Shown: positions 45,559 through 57,100 of the stretch, piece by piece | Position numbering within the stretch: position 1 is the first letter of the stretch | Layout: every line of letters starts with the position of its first letter | Source of the DNA: Acanthaster planci | Taxonomy: Eukaryota; Echinodermata; Asteroidea; Valvatida; Acanthasteridae | Direction of reading: 5' to 3' | Assembly (NCBI RefSeq): GCF_001949145.1 | Contig: NW_019091582.1 | Location: forward strand, 75,567-139,566 | DNA: 64,000 nucleotides | Made by a program: the position numbers and the translations under genes | Notes under the pieces: generated by a model | Database searches by the model: none | What the model was told of the DNA's origin: nothing | What the model saw: the letters and a program-made list of their open reading frames with translations, nothing else

Positions 45559-46948
45559 CCACTTCCTGCTGGGTTCAATTAAAATGGCCATGCACATGTG
45601 GCAGAGGCAATTTCCAGTTGTACTTTATATACATATAGGAGTGTTACCCTCAAAAGGTTTGTGGTTAATGTGACATCCCCTTTACACCTTGCATCATCCT
45701 TGAGGGAGTTAAGTTGTGCCCCTTGGTTTTAGCTGGGCAGCCCCTTACATTGTATGCAAATTAGGGCCAGAACACTTCCTTGACCATGCCTTTTTCAAGT
45801 AGCCTCTCAGTTTGCAGGTCAGCAGTGAAGTGAGCACACCACATGTTTTTCTTGCTCCTTTATTCGCAAGTTCTGCCTCGAAAATCTGGTCTGCTGTAGA
45901 CTTGTTTGTTTAAGCTTAAGTGCTTTTGATTTGTAACTTTCCTTTTAAGCACTGTTGTCGGTCTTCTTTTTTTTGGTTTCTTTTTCTTAAAATTCACTCT
46001 GGTCTTTCTGTTTTTATTTGGTTTTCTTATTTAATTGAAGTTACTTGATTCGTTCATCCTTTTTTTGTACTTTTACAGTTTGGTCTATGGTTTTGTTCAA
46101 ATTTTGATGGCCTCGATCAGGTTGATCTAGGTTTTCTAGGTCTCAGTCTGTTTGTTAAAGTCTTCAATTAAAACCAGGGTAGTTTATTTTTAAAATTTGT
46201 TTAGCGAAATTAATTTGGTTCATAGATTTAGCAGCAAAAATTTAAATTCTGTTTGTAGTTTTATTTGTAGAGTAATCTCATGATCCCTCCCTGAAAGATT
46301 TCACTTAGTTTTTGTTGCCATAAAGCGAGTTTCCCACACGTTTAGATTTTGTTCTTTTAGTTTTTTCCCTTTATTGATCTTGAGCTATTTTTCCAGGTTA
46401 CACACACATACAGGCATTTTTCATGATTTTCCATTTTCAAAATTTTTCAAAAATTCATAACTTCATTTACTTGACATTTACACCCACACGAATGACTGTC
46501 TGGTGTCTATACTAATCTAACAGACAACATCTATTGGTGCTCAAGTATTTCAGCTAGGCCTGCCGCCTGGTAAAAAGAGCCCAGATTATGCAGTGTTACA
46601 TAAGTTACTTTTTCCTGAAACTGGCACAGTGCACCGCTGGCATCTTTTCAAATGGGGCCAGATTAGTGTGCAGTGGTATTGTATCACTCATCATTGGAGC
46701 GCTGGAGCACTTTTGTCACCGGTGGTAATCTGCTCACTCTGAATGCCATCGTTCAAAACAATGAACAATTTCCTCTGATATTGACAAGTGAAGAAATGTT
46801 GGCAAATCCAGTCTTTTGATCTGAGTACAGTCTTTTGTTATATGGCCTATGTGTAGCTCTTTTGTCCGGCTTCGGGCTCCCTGGCTTTATGTGTAAAGCC
46901 TACTTGTGCATGTATGTGCCTGAAACCAGGTACCTCGGCACAAAGTGG
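45559..46948. mobile_element. piggyBac-like MITE relative, long form
   Basis: Flanked by TTAA on both sides (45555-45558 and 46949-46952), with ends CCACTTCCTGCTGGG and ...CTCGGCACAAAGTGG in inverted orientation. The right-hand part (about 46395-46948) aligns with the whole of the 13091-13678 element: CAAGTATTTCAGCTAGGCCTG, GGGGCCAGATTAG, GGTGGTAATC. The left-hand 830 bases, including a T-rich tract (45850-46400), are extra. Confidence 0.55.
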
Positions 46949-46952
46949 TTAA

Positions 46953-47156
46953 GAGAACCTTTCCCACTACTCGTACAATCTTGGATGGCTTTGACCTTCC
47001 TCTTAAGAGACTTAAAGACCTTGCTGCTCAACAAGCCGCAGTTTCTACATACAAGAATCAAAATATAGCCAAATCTGTTGTTGGTATGACACCTGGAGGG
47101 TTGATTTCCCATATCTTGCTTCAAATGGGGAAGTCAGTTACAGACAAAATCTCTTG
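46953..47156 (+). pseudogene. DDE superfamily 4 (IS5/Harbinger/ISL2EU-like) transposase fragment
   Basis: Plus-strand reading with TRTILDGFDLPLKRLKDLAA, QQAAVSTYKNQNIAKSVVGM and TPGGLISHI. The 'Q..T.S.YK..NT.K.L.GI.P.G.ISF.S' block is typical of DDE_4 transposases, where the Asp just before it is catalytic (here ILDG). Only about 65 residues remain. It is wedged between two piggyBac-like MITE copies. Confidence 0.65.
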
Positions 47157-47575
47157 ATGCCCGAGTACATGTATTTCAGCCAGGCTGTGGCCTTGTAAAA
47201 AGCGCCCACATTGTGCGATGTTATAAAACTTTCTTTTGTTCATGAACCTCGCACAGTGCGCTGCTGCTGACCTCTTTTCAATAGGGGCCAGATGAGCATG
47301 CAGCGGTGCTGTGTGGCTCATTGCTGCGGTGGTGGAGCGCTTTTGTCCCTGGTGGTAATCTCTCTAAATGCCACAAACCGTGGTATACAGTTTCAAAACA
47401 AGGCTGGATCATCTCCCCTATTGAGAGTGAAAAAATGTCGGTAATTCCCAGCAGCATGGTCTTTTGTTCTGAGTAGGGTCTTTGTTACAAGGCCCAGGTC
47501 CCTTTGTCTGATTTTGGAGACTCCAGCCATGCGTATATTAACACACAGTAAGCGAAACCGGAGTTTTCAGCAGGT
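47155..47575. mobile_element. piggyBac-like MITE relative, 5'-truncated
   Basis: Aligns with 13268-13678: ATTTCAGCCAGGC, CTTTTGTTCATGAACCT, AGCATGCAGCGGTGCTG, GTGGTATACAG, GGTAGTGGTT. The left terminus and first 180 bases are missing, and the right TTAA has become TTGA. Confidence 0.68.
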
Positions 47576-47659
47576 AGTGGTTGACATGTGTCTCCAAAAG
47601 TCTCCCACTGAATTAATCAATCAGCCACCATATCATTATTCTTCTTTTATATTTTACTA

Positions 47660-47730
47660 AAGTCCCATGAAACAGCTTACAGTCTGTAAGAGCGCCATAC
47701 AAATGTAATCATTTCACTGCACTGCACTGC
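47660..47730 (+). repeat. L2/CR1-type LINE 3' tail
   Basis: CTGTAAGAGCGCCATACAAATGTAATCATT resembles the common L2/CR1 3' end (TGTAAAGCGC..ATAAAT followed by ATT repeats). No coding part precedes it. Confidence 0.4.
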
Positions 47731-48200
47731 AATGCATTACATATAAACACAGTCTATGTCAGCAAGACTTTTGGGTTCAATTTTGGTTTAAATCAGCTTT
47801 TTTAATTTTAAATGACATGTATCCGGTTAAGAATTGTTAATCATGGTTTATTATCAATTCATTTACATGAAAAGTGTCCATTTCCGAGTTTTAATATGGT
47901 ACATGTACATGTACAGTGCCAGTGTCCATCCACCTTTTACTTGTTAATAAAGGTACAGTGACAAAAACCTATTCAAAACCTAGAGTCTCATTTAAAGCCC
48001 AGTACATGTGGTACCTGTATCTCTGAAGTAACTGTCTCCTTTGCAGGTATAAGCAGGTGCTACACTGCATGCATTTCACTCTGGCTAAAACAATAATCTA
48101 ATGTGGCTTGTGATTTTAATCAAATAATTGTACTTAAATTTTCCTAATTTAAATTAAAGTTGGTTTTGTAACAAAAGAAATAAAATGAAATGAGACGAAT

Positions 48201-48319
48201 GTTGTGTTTGTCGGTAGACAAACACCTAGCTGTTACAGGGAACTCTTTCAGTTTGTTAAAAAAAGTTAGAATGGGTGGGAATAAACAGCTGTTGTTAAGT
48301 CCACTCTTCAAAATTTAAC
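48201..48319. repeat. Dispersed repeat family C, copy 1
   Basis: Shares GTTGTGTT, GAGCTGTT or TAGCTGTT, GGGAACTCTTT, GAATGGG, GGAAT.AAACA, CTGTTGTTAAGTCCAC and TTCAAAATTT, in order, with 53241-53357 in the same orientation. Confidence 0.65.
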
Positions 48320-50735
48320 ACAGAGTACACACATGGCCAAACCGGACATGCACTTCAGAAGATACAGTGCTTTTACCAGCACACAGTAGGCTGGAATCAA
48401 ATTCAGGTATGTGAGACTGCTGCCCTCTTTGCTGAAGCACTACAGCAGTTACACTACATGCTGTTTCCTTTCACTGTGAGGGATCTGCCAGGGCATGCTC
48501 ACAGACTTTCCCTGCCAAGTAGTTGGAAAGGTGCCAGGCAGTGTGGCTCCATTGCACAAAGGTTTAAAACCATATCTGACCCAGACTTCAGTAGATATCG
48601 GGACAATGAAGGGTCCAAGTTCCTAAAAACTACCAGTATATTAAACATGTTTGAACATCATCTCCAAATACAGAAAACTAGGTTGAAAACATTTAAACCG
48701 GAGAATTCACTGAAATGGTAAAAAATAGGAGCAAAATCTGAAAGAGGGCAGTATTTATGCATAGTACCCTCTTCCGCTGTGCTTGCATAAATGTTTGCAC
48801 TGATTGTTCTGCTGTACCGGTGCGGTATTAAAACAATCTTTGTTGTTGATTTGGGGTTAAATAAAGAATAAACTAAGGTTTCCGTGATTTGCACAAGCAT
48901 TTTTTATGCGTGCTTTTTAATTTTATGTATGTTGGTCTCGTACCCCAATTTAAAAGCCGATGAAATTCTGAAATAAATTGTTGAGTTTACAGTTTGCCAA
49001 TTACGTCTTCATGAAATAAATGGAATACCTGCTGGAGTTCATTTTGCCTTATCAAGAGAAGTAATTGAATGGCTTCATTTGATTCAATTTGATTTATTCT
49101 CTATTCCACAAAATGTTATTAATATAAATTAAAGAAAAGCCAACTCAAAAATTCCTAACAGTGGAAATAAAGCAAAAAAAGTTAAAAGTTAAATTAACTT
49201 ATTTCCATAGCAGAAATCATCTGTAAATAGCCTAATGCCAACATCAACAGTTTTTTCTCTTTATGTCATATAAAACAAAGTAACTAGTTTGGGATACTCC
49301 ATTTTCCATGGCTTCTACTTGCAACTCATCTAATATCGCATCCGTTTGCGAGGTCCCACTTCATCTAGGGGATTAACTCTCTGGTGAGTGCAAACATCAG
49401 CTTCAGCCTTTTTGGACAAGCTTCCCCAACAGTAATTGACGTATCATTTGTTTTGGAGACGGCTCTCTCCAAAAATTACAAATGATTTATCAAAGAATAT
49501 TTCTTGAATACTAAGGGGGCAGTGATTTGTTCAATTTCATACATTTCTCCCTCTGTGTGCTTTTAGTTGCTTGGAAATGTACAGTCCTGTGAACTTGGGC
49601 GAATAAAGCACAACTGAAGAGATTTCACTTCGTCGAAAATGTAACTGGCTTCAGCACCTTGATATATTCAATGCAATGACATTGTATAAATCATGTGGGA
49701 TTGGAGAGAAAAATGTACGGGCATGTGTTGCTGAATTTCGCGGACTATTCATGTCAACAGAGGGCGCTCATTCGTGTGATAACATTGATCAAAATTTCGT
49801 CTTTCACGGGTGTAAGGGGCATTTCCGCGAATTTACTGTGATTTCACCTTGACAAGGGATATTTACTCTCTTTATATGTTACAGATTTATGGCATTCTAC
49901 CATGGGTACTAGAAGGTACTCTTCAAAATGTCTTATGGTAAATATTTTTAAACAGATGTACATGTATTTTGTGCTATTTTAGTTGACTTTTTCCAATGTT
50001 ATGTTATCGTATTGGGTCGAATAATCGACCCACATCATACTCTACACCATTCGAAGAGGTACATCTAGGCAACATGAAAACAGTAATATTTTATATTCGA
50101 ACGAAGTTTTATTTGCCTAGGCAGATGTTTTACATTGAAACTAAATGTGAGTCTTTTTTATTTTCTACTTGTGTTGGCTTATACATTAAAACTGTTATAT
50201 CTCAGAAACAGAACACAAAATTTTAAAATAATTTTTTGTACACCTAAAACTTAAGTTTCAGACTCTAACGAAGAGGTTTTTGTTGAAAATTGAAAAACAT
50301 AAATCAGACCAAATGTCTGGGTCCTTAAAGCATATTGCGTTGTACACATTCAGATGGTACTTACTATGTGCCAGGTTTGAAGGGAATCGGCTTAAAGGAA
50401 AGACAAAAAGCAAAGACTAAAGTTGTGACAAAAAATCATTTCTTTGTGAAGAAACTTTAATTTCCTCAATTGTTAAACAACTGCAGGCTGTTTGAAAACT
50501 TGATAATAAATCAGTTGAGGATGTCATGCTGACATCATCCATTTGCAATCATTCTTGTATCAGGATCTTTTTGGCTATCAATTTGATAATGATGAAATAT
50601 GGCCAAGTTAGCATAATTGTGACTTGAAAACATGAACAAAGTCTATGGGCTATAAACACATACCAGTATGCAAAAAAACTGCTCCTTTAAAGTTGATGTC
50701 ACATGGTTTGCGGTTTAACTGAAAAATTATTCAGT

Positions 50736-51235
50736 ATCAGTCGTCGTGACCATGGACAACTGTTGATGCGCTCTTGACTGAATGTGGCTGATCAGTGGTC
50801 ATCCTGTTCATCTTTGGATGACTAGCATCAGTCATTGTTACCATGGACATTTGTCGCTGCACTCTTGACCGAGTGTGGCTTTTTATTTGCCATCCTGTTC
50901 ATTGATTGATGACCAGCATCAGTCTTCATGACCAAAAACAACTGTTGCTGTTCTCTTGACTGAGTGTGGCTCATAATTGGTCATCTTAGATGGATGACCA
51001 TTCAGGAACACTCAGTGTGACTACGAAGATTTATTGCTGCACTTTTGACTAAAGTGTGACCAGAATCTGTTATAGTGACTATGGAAAGCTATGGCAGCAT
51101 TCTGAACTGACTACTTAATCATTTGTTTTCTGCTCCGGCATCAGTCATAACCACTTTGGAAAACTGCTGCTTCATTTTGTACTTGTAGCCAGTGTCTTTG
51201 ATTATCCTGCACATCAGTTGACGATTATTGTCATT
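50736..51235. repeat. Degenerate minisatellite, about 91-bp period
   Basis: ATCAGTC recurs at 50736, 50827 and 50918, then degenerate near 51011 and again near 51140. Each is followed by GTGACCATGGACAACTGTTG-like, CTCTTGACTGAGTGTGGCT-like and GGTCATCCTGTTCAT-like words. About five units, increasingly diverged to the right. Confidence 0.7.
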
Positions 51236-53240
51236 TATCCTAATTACTGAGTTACAGTCTTCAATGAGCATGACTTACAAATTGCAATTCCGGCAATCAA
51301 GAGAAAATTGCCATTAACTAATGCTGTCTTGGTGTTATGTTACTGTACCGGTAAGCCCAGAATTAATCATTTAGTCATTGGTCCCTCACATATCCTTGAT
51401 CCTACTTCCGCTTAATTCCTTGGTAATTAAGATCCTAATGAAGTTCCTGGTTGTGGTCAATTTCAAAGTACTGCCCCCGCTCCCCAAGACTCCTAGGCCA
51501 TGATTTTACGACCACAGTTTCAGGAAGTTACACTGCCCAGCCTGCATCCCCCCCTACATGTATATAATCACCCCCAAAATGTTTCATGGTCAGTCTCCAC
51601 GTCTCCACAGTCTCTACTAGTCTTCAACTCTGTCTTCCTCACTAATGTCCAATGATATTACATGTAGTCTGTGTTTTCCCTAATAAAACATCGTCGACCA
51701 AGGTATCATTGTGACCGTGTCAGTTCTCCATTTTAACTCAACTCTAATCAGGCCACGCTTATCAACCTGTAAGCTACAAAGTTTAAGCCTTACATTACCA
51801 CTGTGCCCAAACTAGTGAGCAGTATTTCTTTTACAAGTATACTACTTCAAGTGAGATATAATTAGCACATGAAATTAAGTAGCTTCAGTGTATAGACATC
51901 TGGAAAAATTTGCAGGAACTATCACTAATCATTCCTTAAAGGTACATATAGCTGCAATCAATTTGTTTTACCGCCAACCTTCAAATGTACCTTTACGTCT
52001 CAGTAACCTTATTTTAGACTTTTCTGTCACCACTTTTTAAAGGGATATTGCTCTGCATTTTTGGTTTGTTTGTTAACTTTATTTTCTTGTTGCTAGTTTT
52101 TGTTGTTTGTGTGAAAAACAATAAATGAGCACCCATGTCTTTGTCATAAATGTCTGCAATAAGGAAATTCTTTGTTCACACCATTAACAGGAAAACCTAC
52201 ACACTGATCCCTCTTCCTTGGATGACATCACATATAACAACAATGCTCCAACTTGTGCAGAGGATAATGGATAATTTGAAGTTTGTAAAAAAAAAAGGTG
52301 CACTTTTCAGTCTAGAAAACTTTGAAAGAGTTTTCATATTTTGAAAGAGACTGCAGGCTTGCAGAAATATTATCTATAAGAAAAATTATTGCAGGTACAT
52401 TGTACACTGATAAAATGAAAATGGCTATGAATAAATTAGTGGTACATGTACATACTGATATGGAACAATCTCCAAATACATGTATCTGCACTTGTCAAAT
52501 GATAAGTATTTACCAGTACCAGTGATAGTTATTTGCTATTTATTTTAATATAGACAATGAGTACATGTATGTACATTGAACTTACTGCAATTCACTGAAA
52601 ATCAGTGTGTTTTTAGTACTCAGATCAATTCATTTGATCACCATCACTCCTGAAAATCATAACATGTACATGTACATGTAAATGTATCTTAAAGAAAATG
52701 TTTTTTCGACATGTTAAGTTAGTCGAACTGATGACGTCATCATCCCATAACGTCAATTTTTGTGTATCACACATTCCCCTCCAGATATCTGTAAAGTTTC
52801 ATTTCAGTGAGTTATGTATACATGTATTTACTTCAGGAGATATAGGACTTCGAAGTTTGCACATTAAACGCCCTATAATGTGACACCTGATGGCGTCATG
52901 ATCACAATTTTCTTGACAGACCCTCTCTACTGGTGGACGAAGAGTATGCACGTAATACATGTATATAATCAGTCACATCGATGAAAGTGCTGAAGTCCAG
53001 CTGTTGAAAAACGTGTACAAACCTATGGGGAAAACTGAAATATTCAAAAATCCATAAAAAATGAGGTGATGACGTCATCATGACGTCATACTTCGGGGCG
53101 CATCTTTGCTATACTGTCGTTGCTTGAGGCAACTCTGATGAAGATTGAACCTTGCAAAGGGTCTAAAGTGCTTCATAGAAAAAACATCTTGACAAAAAGA
53201 ATGCTTTTTTCGCAAAATTACTAAAAAGCCAAAGACAAAA

Positions 53241-53357
53241 GTTGTGTTGGTCAACAAACACTGAGCTGTTTCAGGAAACTCTTTTGGTTTGACAAAGAAG
53301 AAGATGGAATGGGCAGGAATTAAACAACTGTTGTTAAGTCCACAGTTCAAAATTTCT
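53241..53357. repeat. Dispersed repeat family C, copy 2
   Basis: Partner of 48201-48319 (see shared words there). Confidence 0.65.
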
Positions 53358-54783
53358 GTGGGACCACTATCCTCGTTTCTATCATAGAGCAAAACAATAT
53401 ACGCCCACACGCTTTCCCAGCCATGTTTTTGGAATTTGGCTAGACTCCTCCAAAGCAGCAGGCCTCTGTTTATGTACAAAGCATATGGCTCTTACCACGA
53501 CTCCTACCCGACAAGTCAAGTTGCTGGTATCTTCAAGCACACAGCAAGTTTTCATCAGCTGCGCATAGTATGTATGAATAGTGTAATGAGCCAAACACTT
53601 TAGACAATGGATGTACATGTATTGTAGATATTCACTCTAGCTTTCAACAGACAATTGTGGACTTTAGTATTTGGGATTGATATTTTAGCGATTTTTAATG
53701 ATTTAAAGTCTTTTCATTACTACTTCCTGCCCCATATCATCAGCCCCAAATTTCACATGTTAACAAATCAATTTTCTGGCGATTCGAACTAACTTCACCA
53801 CAGGCAACTATTCACAGTTCAATTTTCACAATTTTTAAGTTGTTGCTAGTAGAGGGAACGAGACCGATATTGAAACCTTGAATTCAAACAAAAGGATTAA
53901 ACTTCCGTTTAAGACCAAATTGTTCCCCGAGCATTTAATCAGTACGTTTTTTCTCTGTACAAAATTTAAGCAAATTTCAGATTATCATGGGTTATTTTGC
54001 ATAAGTGTGACATCATGCATGGTTAATTTACGCACAGATTGGTACACACACAACAAGAAGCCGTCCAAATCATGATCACATTTGTTTTTTGTTTTAATGA
54101 TGTAGGCTACTTCTACCATCATACACCTATGATGTAGGATAGTGAGACAGATAGCTGGTCTGGTTATTGTGACTGAAGACCAACATCCTGTAGTGTCTAT
54201 ATAAAGAGGCAGGGTTTCTGATGGGGGTCCCATACATCGCGCATAGTTCTTACAGCATTTGATTGGCCGTTAAGGAGAGATACATGTAGCTTGCTAGTTA
54301 GCAAATCAAACATCATCTTTGGTTAAAAGAGCCAGTATTTAGTTTGAACGTTCCAAAAACAAAACATTTTCACCACTTTGCATCAGTATGAAAATCCAAA
54401 CTTGATTTTTGGATGAAGATACAACATACACTGTATATGTACCTTTCTTACAAATTTGATTTAAGTTCCGCCAGTCCTAGGTTTGATCCGATAAAACCTG
54501 GTTTTCATGTGCCCAAGTTTGCAAATAAACTTTAATGTCTAATACATGTATCTATTAAAAAGATTTCAAAACACATTGTCTATATAAAGAATATGAAATT
54601 GATATCTTAGCTTCCCGTTAAAAAATAACATTATTAAAGACAAAACAAAGTAATACATAATTTCTAAACTTCTACCACCTAGCTCATTACACATGCAGGG
54701 TTCAGAGAAGCATGCATACAGGGCTAATGGAAAGGCCTTTTTGATGGCTGCGAGCTTACTGGTTATGTAATACATGAACCTAC

Positions 54784-54882
54784 CTTGGCAGGCTGGACTG
54801 AGATGACAGTACAGACATCTGATGTGGATATTGCTTTGACTCTCATGAACTCAGTGTCTGGAGGGAACCTATATGTATAATA
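54784..54882 (-). CDS. SIDT: SIDT-like exon 3
   Basis: A 99-base exon of 33 codons, phase 0 at both ends. The translation starts YYTYRFPPDTEFMRVK and ends CTVISVQPAK. This matches the SIDT segment 'FKYEFPEG...VIVKV...CSVISIQ' in spacing and chemistry, including the cysteine before the VIS strand. Acceptor TTGTTGGCAG, donor CCAAG/GTAGGT. Intron 2 (2.7 kb, to the right) carries a plus-strand retroelement gag gene. Confidence 0.92.
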
Positions 54883-54949
54883 CTGCCAACAAAGATCACA
54901 AATAAATGCAATTTCACATACATGTACATGCACATTAGAGAAATAATGG

Positions 54950-55075
54950 ATAACAGTGTCTCAAGACCACTTTTTGCCGGTCTCTGTTCTGGTCTTGGTC
55001 CCAATAGCTGTGGTCTCTGTCATGGTCTCTGTCTCCTTAGGTTATGATATTATGGCTGGTCTTGAGTCGAGATCA
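54950..55075. repeat. GGTCTCTGTC-type low-complexity run
   Basis: CGGTCTCTGTTCTGGTCTTGG, TGTGGTCTCTGTC and ATGGTCTCTGTC occur within 60 bases. Degenerate short tandem repeat in SIDT intron 2. Confidence 0.45.
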
Positions 55076-55810
55076 GCAATAAGAAGCATATTTACATGTC
55101 ATAATATTGATCAATTACTTTGTGTTTGCTTCGCTACATTGCTTCATCAGCGGTTGCCCCATCCCATTGGTACATGTATTTGTAGAACCATTTGCTAGCC
55201 AGTACATTATGCTGTCCATTTTGTTTATGACTTGTTATACCATTAGGAAGCTTGGACTGCACATTGGAAAGTTTTTTCATTTGTTTTATTTTTTTTAATT
55301 CATCAGGAATGAATAAAATAAATAAAGTTGTCACCCACTACAGAAGTACCATGCAAGCAACCAAAGGGAATGTACATGCAGTGGATGACCGGCTTATCAA
55401 GATGAGCTACTTGTGGTGGGATGTGCGTACATGACATGTACACTTGGGCCAACTGTCTATTCTGTGGCCATGTACAACCAAAATCCCGAATCCAACAATG
55501 TTTTATGGCAAATCCACGATAATATAGTTTTTTTCGGAGCTTGTCTTCGAAAGAACAAACTTTGAGTCCGGGGGAGTGAGTATGGTGAATGAATCAGACC
55601 CGGTGCGCTGCACGCACAATTAACCAATCAAGGGCTGCATTATGCGCATGTATGTTTCCTGCGCAGGCCAGTTTGCGCGCGAAAATGTCACATTTCCTTC
55701 GGGTCCACCACCATTGCCGCACATAGAAAAAATAAGCTTACGGTTACTCGCTGGAAAGTCGTAATAAATCTGCTGTTCCTGAGCCTAGTGACGGCTAGTC
55801 GTTTCTTAGG

Positions 55811-56599
55811 ATGCCGCGAGGGAGAGGGAAGACGCGGAGAGCGCCAGAGGCCTCCGGGAGACCGTCAACGACGAAAATTTCCGTCACGAGTGGGACTAGT
55901 AGCTCGGCAGCTCCGCGACACACTCGCGCTCAGGCGCGTGCAATTCAGACACTTCTCGGCCCTCAAGTTCTTGCGGACAGCAGCGGGGTTGCACAGCGCC
56001 CTCCTTCGATGAGACAACAGCCGCCGGTCTCATGCTCTGGAAACGCTTGCGTTCAGCAACTGCAACCTTCGACTGGATCGACTTTGACGGCGAGTTTGAC
56101 AGATACCGGAACAGTTGGACCTTCGAATCCGATGGCGGGCGGTATCGCGAGCGCTAATACGGGCGGTCTTGACACTTCGCTCCCAGTTGTGTGTGTTCCC
56201 TTGACCGTTCCGGCGACGGCTACAGTCCCCGGCCCAGCTGCACCCGGTGTCAGTTCGCTGCCATGCCAGCCGAGTGGCTTTGCAACCCAGGCGGGGTCTA
56301 CGGAACACAGGCAGAGAGCAGCGGAAGGTCGGGCAGCACAGCAGCAGGGTTTTCCAGCCATTCCGGCAGGGGGACTGAACCTCCGTGCACCGGGTGAGTC
56401 CACCAGCATCCCACTCTCTTTGGGTGGGGCTCCTGTTCGGAATGTGTCAGTAGATAACAATAGCCTAGTAGGGGTGTGCTTGGGTAGCCCCAATGTCTCA
56501 CTAGGGTCTGGGGCATGTGAGGGCCCTCTGGTTTCTGTTTGCGATCCCCTGGGAGCCACTGTGCCTTCCAACATCAGAGAAAAAAATTGTCAAAAGTGA
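55811..56599 (+). CDS. Retroelement gag-like ORF, N-terminal low-complexity part
   Basis: A 262-codon plus-strand frame in CpG-rich sequence, antisense to SIDT within its intron 2. It starts with basic MPRGRGKTRRAPEASGR, followed by a long Ser/Pro/Thr/Gly/Ala-rich stretch without a fold I recognise. It ends at SNIREKNCQK, where a run of seven A's (about 56580) shifts the frame. Losing one A would join it to the conserved domain that follows, so I read the two ORFs as one gene with a homopolymer frameshift. No RT, integrase or recombinase follows it in the window. Confidence 0.6.
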   Translation: MPRGRGKTRRAPEASGRPSTTKISVTSGTSSSAAPRHTRAQARAIQTLLGPQVLADSSGVAQRPPSMRQQPPVSCSGNACVQQLQPSTGSTLTASLTDTGTVGPSNPMAGGIASANTGGLDTSLPVVCVPLTVPATATVPGPAAPGVSSLPCQPSGFATQAGSTEHRQRAAEGRAAQQQGFPAIPAGGLNLRAPGESTSIPLSLGGAPVRNVSVDNNSLVGVCLGSPNVSLGSGACEGPLVSVCDPLGATVPSNIREKNCQK

Positions 56600-56830
56600 G
56601 TTCATTGAATTAGATCTATTGCTGGAGCATCATATCCCCCCTTCCCTATCCAGTTACATGCTAAGCCTGGATAACTCGGGGCAATTGTGGTTACAAGATG
56701 GGAAGAAAAGACCACAAATCACTTCCATATTAGGCTGGACAGATGCATTTCTAGTGTACTCCTCCATCTTTGTTAGTGCTCATCCGGGGAGGGCATTGGA
56801 ACTACTCAAGTACATGCACACCATTAGAAT
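56583..56830 (+). pseudogene. Retroelement gag-like conserved domain (shifted frame)
   Basis: Reads KIVKSEFIELDLLLEHHIPP, then LQDGKKRPQITSILGWTDAF, LVYSSIFVSAHPGRALELLK and YMHTIR. The pattern 'KI..GEFV.L..LL......WT.AF.I...IYL..HP.R..ELLKYM..IR' is common upstream of RT genes in tyrosine-recombinase and related retroelements of marine animals; I know it by resemblance and not by name. The single undetermined base at 56831 and the tandem repeats start right after IR, so the gene looks cut there. Confidence 0.6.
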
Positions 56831-56832
56831 NT

Positions 56833-57100
56833 GGTCCCGCTCGGGCTGGTGGCACTCCTGCCACTAGGAAACCCCAGGACGGGTTTTGTTGGCATTGATT
56901 TACCTGTGATTACTTAATTGATATTGGTAGTGACCTTTAACCTTTTAACGGGGAAAGGGCCCTTGCGGTCCCGATCGGGCTGGTGGCATTGCTGCCACTA
57001 GGATACCCCAGGAATGGGCCTGTAGGCATTGATTTACAGTTAATCACTTATTCTAATTATCGAAGTGACCTTTAACCTTGTTAAGAGTTGTAACAGTTTG
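56833..57100 (+). repeat. Two tandem units of about 140 bp, each with a 9-bp-stem hairpin
   Basis: Unit 1 starts GGTCCCGCTCGGGCTGGTGG at 56833 and unit 2 starts GGTCCCGATCGGGCTGGTGG near 56974. Both contain CTGGTGGCA-NNNN-TGCCACTAG, a 9-bp stem with a 4-base loop whose loop differs (CTCC, TTGC) while the stem is kept, then GGCATTGATTTAC and AGTGACCTTTAACCTT. They follow the gag-like gene directly. Confidence 0.72.

Larger units (their letters stand above)
47731..54783. other. SIDT intron 3, no gene seen
   Basis: Mostly AT-rich intronic sequence. It holds one copy of a dispersed repeat at 48201-48319 and another at 53241-53357, a 91-bp minisatellite at 50736-51235 and two TGACGTCA sites (about 52730 and 53070-53090). 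A 133-codon minus-strand ORF at 53078-53479 runs through the dispersed repeat and is not convincing. Confidence 0.45.

Noticed and set aside
53078-53479. Minus-strand ORF of 133 codons
   Set aside because: It runs through the dispersed repeat shared with 48201-48319 and has no splice relation to SIDT or family motif.
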